DNA of 64,000 nucleotides, from contig JASJOG010000020.1 of assembly GCA_030142905.1 (NCBI GenBank), positions 2,580,501 to 2,644,500 of the forward strand, written 5' to 3'. This DNA is from Heliopora coerulea. Its lineage: Eukaryota > Cnidaria > Anthozoa > Scleralcyonacea > Helioporidae. Under the pieces are notes generated by a model that was not told the DNA's origin, did no database searches, and saw only the letters and a program-made list of their open reading frames with translations. Position 1 is the first letter of the stretch; every line of letters starts with the position of its first letter. Below are positions 57,694 to 64,000 of this stretch, one piece after another. The position numbers and the translations under genes are program-made.

Positions 57694-60600
57694 TTACTTG
57701 TCGTCCGGTAACTCAACAATATATGCAGATGACAAACATGGCGACGAAGCAATTTTGCAGTACTTAGAGCGACTGTACTTCCTTGTGACAGAGACCAGGC
57801 TGGATTGCTTGCTTCGCGATTTAAGAACCAGCTGAGCAATTCGTTTCATACATGGAACCAGGGATGCTTCTGTGTATTTGCTGTAGTAGGCCACTGTAGC
57901 ATTCTGAAGTGAAAGGCAACGACGTAGGACATGCATTCAGTGCAAGGGGTTGTAAGTGTTTGAAATAACTTAACTCGTAATTTGATATCGTTCGACCTCT
58001 TGAGCGGTCGTTCCTTGGAACAAAGTTAATATCACTCAGACAACTGACCTAAAATATTTTTTTGTTTTGGGGGATTTATCAAACTAAAGACAGAGTAACC
58101 CTGAGATCAAAGACTTCGAAGATTGTATAAAAAGTCGGCATTGATTCGTTTTTCAAACGCTGTTCTCGATGTTTGATGACAGGGTCCAACACTAAACTCG
58201 TTAAGAAATGTTAAATAGTTTTCCTCATTTGTATACTGTGATATAACATGGGGGACGTTGTGAGACTTGAGAAAAGCGTTACAGAAAACGAGTCGTAGGC
58301 GAATATTTTTAGGCCTTTCAACAAGCTAACAACATCCAAACTGTTTACATCACAGTAAACATGGAAAACCGTTTGTATTGCTTTTATAAAATAAGAAGCA
58401 AGTTTTAGAGGGCCTAAACATTCCGTGTTTACATACTCTTTTATAAAATAACACGCGTCCTACGAACGCTCTGATTGGACGAGCCTCATTCTCTCAGAGG
58501 ATAGAGACACGGTTAACGTCATTTTCATTTTGTATTAGAGTACAGAGACATGAATGACGCCACGAAAACTCGAGAAAACCTTGGTTATTTTATAAAACAA
58601 ATAGAAAATAGCTTTCGTGTCTCTGTGCTGTGATAGAAGCATGAATAACGCCATTTTAACCACAAAAATACCAGAAAACACTCGGCTACGTCTCGTGTTT
58701 TGGTTGAAATGACGTCATTCATGTTTCTATCACAGTACAGAGACACTTAAGCAATTTTCTATTTGTTAAATATAAAGATGGCTACGGACCAATCACAGCT
58801 CGAGTAAGAAGTAACTTATTTTATGTTTGATATATCGCCAAAAAGACGGCAATTTGTTCGTTTAACCATAATCTGTTGGGCACACAAAAAGTTAAGCCCT
58901 TCCTTATAGAAGACAGGGTTTCGAAAAAAAAAAACAAAAAACATTTTACAAATTTAATCCACAACACGATAAACATTCTCCCGCTGTGATTAGAGATAAT
59001 TTATGCTTGCAAGGAATGGTGGCTACATATACATTCACCATCTTCCGTACCGCGCCACCTGTAACAGCTTAATTTTACCTTCAGAAAAGGATGATCAATT
59101 CATGTGATACACTCTTTTGATGGAACGTGAAGAAATTTGTGTTTTGTGTTTCTTGCCTAGACTTAACAAAGTGGGCATTTTTGATTTAGAAGTAAAGATG
59201 GTGTATTTATTCTGGATAACTCTTTTAGCTAGCAAAGCTCCTCTCCCTATAGGTCCAGTAAGGCCGCCCGTCATGGGTCTAGTGTGGCTACAGGAGGAAA
59301 CTCGTGTACCCAGAGAAAACCTGCGAAGCTTGGTGGAGTCAAACTGGACAACACTCTTGTCGCATGCGATCAAGGGAACTTTTAATCTGGATGGAGCCGG
59401 AATCAAACCCTAGTCGCATTGGCGAGAGACACCGACACGTGCACAATTACTGTGCCACCAGCAACCTTAAGCAAATCGAGTGACGCACGACTCCAATTGT
59501 TTTACGCCAGAAGGTTTCAACTACAAAAACTACAGCACGACATATCGTGACTTTATACTAGGCTGACGTGGAATATCGACACACAGCTTTCATATTTGCA
59601 GAAACTCCAGGGTGGTGAAAAAAACATGGACCAACGTACCCAAGGAGAGTTATCCGTGATCTTCATCGCAAGGCAAAGCGAAGCCGCAGCACGTTGGGAA
59701 GGTGGAAAGCAGATGCTTGCGTAGTCTGGTAACATCAATTCCATGAAGTACTTAGCCAATATATGCTTTTCTGCATCAATCTGAAAGGAGTGAAAGAAGG
59801 GTAACCCGGCTTACTCTATAAATACATTAAATTGTCATGACGTATTTACCATCGTCGCTTGACATCAGCGTCAATCTAAGGTAATAATTGTATATGATAA
59901 CCGGATGACTTGTCCACAAAATCTTTCGAAAATCGAAAATAGATAATATTAGCAGTGAGTTTTTCTGATTGCTAAACTAAACCAGTTCTGCTTGACAATT
60001 ACATCTTGCTCGTATAAAGGTAAAGGTGAAGTGCCTTTATTTATACTCGATAACTCCTATCAGCTTCCAAAGCTGCTCTCCTTTGGGGTCCAGTGAGGAC
60101 CACGCCTCATTGGTCCAGTGTTACTACAGGAGGAAACCGGAGTACCTGGAGAAAACCTGCGAGGCTTGGTAAATTCAAACTGGACAACACTGTTCTCACA
60201 TGTGACAAAGGTAACTTTAATCAGATAACTACACTGAGCCGGAATCGAACCCTAGTCACAGTGGTGAGAGCCACGTGCACTACCACTGTGCCACCAGTTC
60301 CCCTAGTATTTAGTATTTTACAGTGGTGATCAGACCTTGATCAAACAAGTCAGCCAGGTTCATATAAACATCTCCTAAATATTTTTTTCTTGATAACGTG
60401 TGAGGCATGCATTGAATTACAAAGAACCCCAGTATTGAAGCAAAGCTACAAAAGCTAATTTAGATGCATATACTACAATACTTTCACTGGGGACCATTAT
60501 TGTGAAAGAAAATCTTTACATTACCTTCACGGCCTTAGCGTTTCGTCGTAGAAACTGGATGCATAAAGGATCTCCAAAGTTGTACTGCAGATGGCGAGCC

Positions 60601-62152
60601 ATTTTGGTTTCGAGAGATCTGATCATAGACGAACTGTATGTGTAGTCGGTAATATAGGCGAAATCCTTGATTTCTGGAGCATAGATTTCCTCAATTTTCG
60701 AAGCCAAAAGCATTGCTGTCACGCCAATTAGTTGCAAGTCCGTTTTTTTCGCTTTGTTGCTAGTCTAAAATAAAACTGTTGTAACTTAAGAGATGGATCG
60801 TAACGTCAGTAATTTTTATACGATACAATAATCTGTCTGTCAGATTTTCCCAGGAAGGGGCAAAAAGAGCCTGTCAAACTTAATTGCCTTGCGACTGACG
60901 AACTAAATGTTTTCGAATGTCTCACCACGATCAGGACTGTTTGCGCTCTAAAAACTCTCAGGTTGGTGCAGAGGCAGCGTACGCACCAAATAATTCACAG
61001 ACAATGGCAGTGCGCATACAAAAAAAATTCATCATTGACGGAGGCGCTGCGAAATATACTGGTGCGCTTGAAGACTTGGTACAAAGGTGTGTGCACGTGT
61101 GTGTGTTCACATACCGCAAGGTATCTGTCAAGGATGGAGATGGCCAAGTAGAGAGTTTCTTGAGTAAGTTTGAATTTGTCATGAACTTCAACAAGCCAAT
61201 CCACCAGGATAGCACGCATTCGTTCATTTATTTCTTGCTGGAATTCCATGTAATTTGCAGGCACTTGGTATTCAGTCTAAATGAGAAACAGAGCGAATAT
61301 TGAATTGCCGAGCTAGACGGGAAATTAAGTTCGTACGTGTGCACACTTTTAGAACAAAAGAGAACAGTTACCTCTCGTTTCTTCAAGTACACACAGATCT
61401 GTTCAGCATATTCAGCACACGCGAAAGGATTTTCGTGATCATTGGCATCGATATCGACCACATCCTTGGCTTTCACGCCCTCTTTGTATTCATCCTGAAT
61501 TGTTTCCAATTTGGAAGACTTAACTACAAGCGTACAAGACCAGTTTTCCTCATTGTCTGACTTTCCACTGACATCTTTGTGAACGATTGCGTTTTTCGAA
61601 GGGATAGCTTTCACCGTTTTACGTGATTCCGCTTGCTAAATAGAAGAGATCTCGAAATTTTAAAGCACATACAACAGCTGACATGGAATTTAGCAGTTTC
61701 ATCACCTCACCTGATAAATACGAGTGTTATTTACAACACTTTCTAACGCCCTCCGAGGGTGTTCAGTTCCTTGAACAGGAATTACTTTCCCTCTCTGCAA
61801 TTTTATGGCGCCGACATTTTCTCCATGACGGAAAGCTAAGGACTGCATACCAGCGAAGAACAAAAAAGTTAAAACAAATAAAACAATAAGCACGTTTCGC
61901 TATAGTTCAGCTTCGCAAGGCAAAAGAGAATGAAATTTTTCATAATTATGATACGTTACTGGTGAATTTCGGAGCTTGTTGTAAAGTTAACCTGTCAAGC
62001 TCATCAAAGTTCGCTTTAGAAGCATGTATGTCCATTTAAAAATCCACCGTTTAAACACGACCAAACAATACAGTGTCACATTGCTTGCTGATATTTTAAT
62101 TAAACATTTCGTCTTAAATAAGGTGACTTACGTTTCCAACTCGTTGGGCCAT
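57694..62152 (-). CDS. G2/mitotic cyclin B-type protein, seven coding exons
   Basis: Exons, in order: 62152-62132 (21 nt), 61842-61711, 61635-61372, 61276-61115, 60764-60525, 59780-59640 and 57903-57694. All six introns are GT-AG and phase 0, and the protein is 389 residues. The start MAQRVGN lies in the good context gaga[13 protein letters not shown] at 37-45 fits the destruction box RxxLxxVxN that directs APC/C-mediated degradation. The N-terminal cyclin box starts around 148 ([20 protein letters not shown]; the MRAIL hydrophobic patch is at 159-163) and continues through [20 protein letters not shown]. The C-terminal cyclin fold includes [28 protein letters not shown] and YYSKYTE. It would activate Cdk1 for entry into mitosis. 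The general type is clear. B1/B2 versus B3 was not resolved, though the box sequence is nearer to B1/B2-like cyclins. The last intron is filled with a MITE and SINEs. Confidence 0.93.
58591..58775. mobile_element. MITE-like inverted repeat in the last cyclin intron
   Basis: The inner arms 'gtgtctctgtgctgtgatag' (58617 on) and inverse 'ctatcacagtacagagacac' (ending 58746) pair well. The outer parts 'aaatagaaaatagcttt' and 'aagcaattttctattt' extend the pairing. A partial relative ('gagtacagagacatgaatga') precedes it near 58537. Confidence 0.65.
59232..59460 (-). repeat. SINE family B in cyclin intron 6, copy 1
   Basis: The order is 'ggtccagtaaggccgcccgt', 'gagaaaacctgcg', 'gtcaaactggacaacact', 'gccggaatcaaaccctagtc' (B box inverse) and 'ttactgtgccacc' (A-box side). 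It is the same as the copy 840 bp away and in the same orientation. Confidence 0.75.
60068..60295 (-). repeat. SINE family B in cyclin intron 5, copy 2
   Basis: The best-preserved family B copy. On minus, 'ggtggcacagtggtagtgca' (A box) and 'gggttcgattccggctc' (B box) are clear. It lies between exons 5 and 6. Confidence 0.8.
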
Positions 62153-62293
62153 TCTCAGATTGAGTTGGACAGCCACAAGATCACTGACTTTCTTTACTTT
62201 CTGCAGTCTGCCTTTACTACGAAAAGCAACAGCCAGCACATGCAAGTGTCTGGTCGTTTGCCATTTAGCATTTAAGCATCTCACTTTTCACTG

Positions 62294-62298
62294 ATTGG
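62294..62298 (-). promoter_or_regulatory. CCAAT box upstream of the cyclin gene
   Basis: On minus, 'ggaccaatcag' lies about 142 bases before the start codon. CCAAT boxes bound by NF-Y are a known feature of G2/M cyclin promoters. Only one is seen, so this is suggestive only. Confidence 0.4.
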
Positions 62299-62411
62299 TC
62301 CGTTAGTGGGCTATTGTTCCTAGGACAACAGGGCTGTTTATACAAGAGAAAATATTCTGCGAATAATTTTAACAGCGGCAAGACTAAGCTTATTTACTCC
62401 TCGTATAAGTA

Positions 62412-62676
62412 ACGCCTGGTTCACACGAGCGACATAAGCACAAGGATAAGATAAATACGAAAACAAAGCACGACATCTCCTCTGCGACTTGCGAAGATAA
62501 AACAACAAGAATTTTTCTTTGTTTCGTCCTCTGTTCGGTTCTTGGCTTGTGCTTGGACTATGATCTTATCCTTATGATTACGACGATCCTTATGTCGCAG
62601 GCTTGACTTCATCGTTTGTTTTGCCTTTTGTTTTAACCTTATGCTTGTGGTTATGTTCAAGTGTGAACCAAGCTTA
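62412..62676. mobile_element. MITE, ttcacac ends
   Basis: It starts 'cgcctggttcacacgagcga' and ends with the inverse-like 'caagtgtgaaccaagctta'. Inside, 'aagcacaaggataag' has an inverted partner, 'cttatgcttgtgg'. It is related to the next element by its ends and by its cataagc motifs. Confidence 0.6.
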
Positions 62677-62677
62677 A

Positions 62678-62859
62678 GGCCTGGTTTTCACGAGAGACAT
62701 AAACATAAGCCTAATGACATTCGCAAGCGCAGTGACCACCCCATGGTCAACTGAATTCTTTGTACTTCACCAATACAAAGGAATTAACCAACCATGAAGT
62801 ACCTACTGTCCTGGCGTATGTCATTATGCTTACGCTTATGTCGCTAATAAAAACCAGGC
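62678..62859. mobile_element. MITE flanked by TTAA
   Basis: The left end 'ggcctggttttcacgagaga' continues 'cataaacataagc'. The right end is the inverse 'gcttacgcttatgtcgctaa' then 'taaaaaccaggc'. TTAA lies directly outside both ends (62674-62677 and 62860-62863), which would fit a piggyBac-type target duplication. The superfamily call is inference. Confidence 0.6.
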
Positions 62860-62882
62860 TTAAGGGTTAGACAATGGTCACG

Positions 62883-62943
62883 AGTGTGATACAGCATTTA
62901 ACATCGTGAGTGAAGCTTCACGATGTTAAATCCTTCATCACAC
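62883..62943. repeat. Strong hairpin
   Basis: 'atttaacatcgtga' and its exact inverse 'tcacgatgttaaat' enclose a few bases, with outer 'gtgtgat' / 'atcacac' pairing. Probably the remains of a small foldback element. Confidence 0.65.
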
Positions 62944-63260
62944 CAGTAAACATTGATTAATCACCTCATATCATGACTTACCCACAATGAAATCGGGTTT
63001 GTTTTTTACAGTTTAAGGTTGAAAAACCGTTGGTCGTTAGAACTAGAAAAATTAATTCATAAGCAGGCGATAAGCCGATTATCATACTGTTTTTAATGGA
63101 GAGCAGTGTGATAAGTGGTTATCACTCTCTTTTAAAAGGTTATCACTCTCCTGAATCTTAATGAGGAATAAAGGATTTAACATCATAGCAGCTATTAGCT
63201 GTTATTCTGTGCGGCTCTAAGATGTCTGCGGTGATTGCAGATTAATTTCCAAACCACCAT

Positions 63261-63459
63261 TTCATGACCTTCACATGAGGCCATGGTGAGCATTTTAGAG
63301 GAATTTTAACAAAAGAATCTGATCAACTGCTACAGCACATGGATCCAACATGGGCGCCGTATCATTGAATTTTGAATCTCAGATTCTTTTGTTAAAATCA
63401 GATTATTTTGTTAAAGTTCCTCTAAAATGCTCACCATGGCCTCACGTGAAGACCATGAA
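63261..63459. mobile_element. Inverted-repeat element with 62-bp arms
   Basis: The left arm at 63261-63322 ('ggccatggtgagcattttag') and the right arm at 63398-63459 ('ctaaaatgctcaccatggcc') are near-identical inverses. A local tandem duplication of 'cagattcttttgttaaaat' precedes the right arm. No coding region. Confidence 0.75.
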
Positions 63460-63533
63460 TAGGTCTAGGGATAGATTGCATACTATCAGTTTGTCAATTC
63501 GCACTTGAACCGTCTCTTCTACCGAGGTTATTC

Positions 63534-63771
63534 AACCCTGGTTTCCACCAGGTAGAATTTTTCCAGGAGATAGTACTTTTTCTTTATTTTTTTCAAATTA
63601 GTTCCACTTGAAAGCACATACTGCTTGATTCCCACTAGGCGGAATTTTCCACAAGGACGAAATTTCCTCTTTGTCTTATGAGCTTTCGAGTGCAACTAAT
63701 TACCAAAAAAAAAAACAAAGAAAAAATTTCGTCCACGTGGAAAATTCCATCTTGTGGAAATCAAGGCTTGG
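63534..63771. mobile_element. MITE-like element, tttccac ends
   Basis: The ends 'accctggtttccaccaggta' and, inverted, 'cttgtggaaatcaaggcttgg' enclose mirrored 'gaattttccac' and 'ttagttgcactcgaaagc' type blocks. It is about 238 bp and non-coding. Confidence 0.65.
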
Positions 63772-64000
63772 GATTGGAGGAGGATGTAGCTGAGTAGTCC
63801 GCTGATCCTGATTGATCACGAATGCTTTGCGCCAGCACTACTGTGTCAACAGCGGACTATTAAGCCGTCTTCTGTAACGATCGGAGTGAACCTCTACCTT
63901 GGAGAGAACCAACAAGTATTGACTTCTTTACGGTTGACAAACTATAATTCTAAGAAGAAAAATGTTGAGCATTAGCTGTGTTTTAGTTTATCTTACAGGT
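63772..64000. other. Window edge, small hairpin only
   Basis: A short inverted pair, 'agtagtccgctg' / 'cagcggactatt', spans 63793-63861. Nothing else is recognised before the window ends. Confidence 0.45.

Overview
The window is nuclear DNA from an invertebrate animal, most likely a cnidarian and probably an anthozoan (coral or sea anemone). The reasons are two FoxQ2-type forkhead genes, conserved animal genes with GT-AG introns, an AT-rich background and a dense, varied load of old repeats (tRNA-derived SINEs, many small inverted-repeat elements, non-LTR and Penelope-like remnants, a Tc1-type transposon). There is no prokaryotic gene organisation. The assignment to Anthozoa is inference; no sequence search was possible.

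Layout. 1-7148 is gene-poor with SINE pieces. 7149-8006 (minus) is an intronless foxQ2 gene, here called paralog A. 8.0-37.5 kb is a long stretch with no recognisable coding exon; it holds a 25-bp minisatellite, tandem tRNA-containing repeats, large palindromes and MITE-like elements. 37655-38497 (plus) is a second intronless foxQ2 gene, paralog B, with a TATA box. 39383-41008 is a structurally complete Tc1-type DNA transposon with an open DD34E transposase. 42.2-46.0 kb is a repeat-rich zone: a hairpin, a MADF-like remnant, a MITE, a SINE and a dead reverse transcriptase. 46174-46821 (plus) is a small intact gene for a membrane-anchored protein with a probable NTF2-like domain. 46.9-52.6 kb is non-genic, with a Penelope-like endonuclease tail, hammerhead-like hairpins and a 419-bp palindrome. 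52926-56142 (minus) is a complete GPR89/Golgi pH regulator gene in two coding exons. 57694-62152 (minus) is a complete B-type mitotic cyclin gene in seven coding exons, all joined in phase 0. 62.4-64.0 kb is a cluster of inverted-repeat elements.

The genes do not form one pathway. FoxQ2 proteins are developmental transcription factors; the two copies probably arose by local duplication and may share regulation across the 30-kb gap. GPR89 and cyclin B are housekeeping genes on the same strand about 1.5 kb apart.

The most unusual material is a set of repeats sharing the arrangement CTGANGAT, then a stem-loop, then GAAA. This resembles the core of the hammerhead ribozymes known from Penelope-like elements. 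One copy lies directly downstream of a Penelope-like endonuclease C-terminus in the same orientation.
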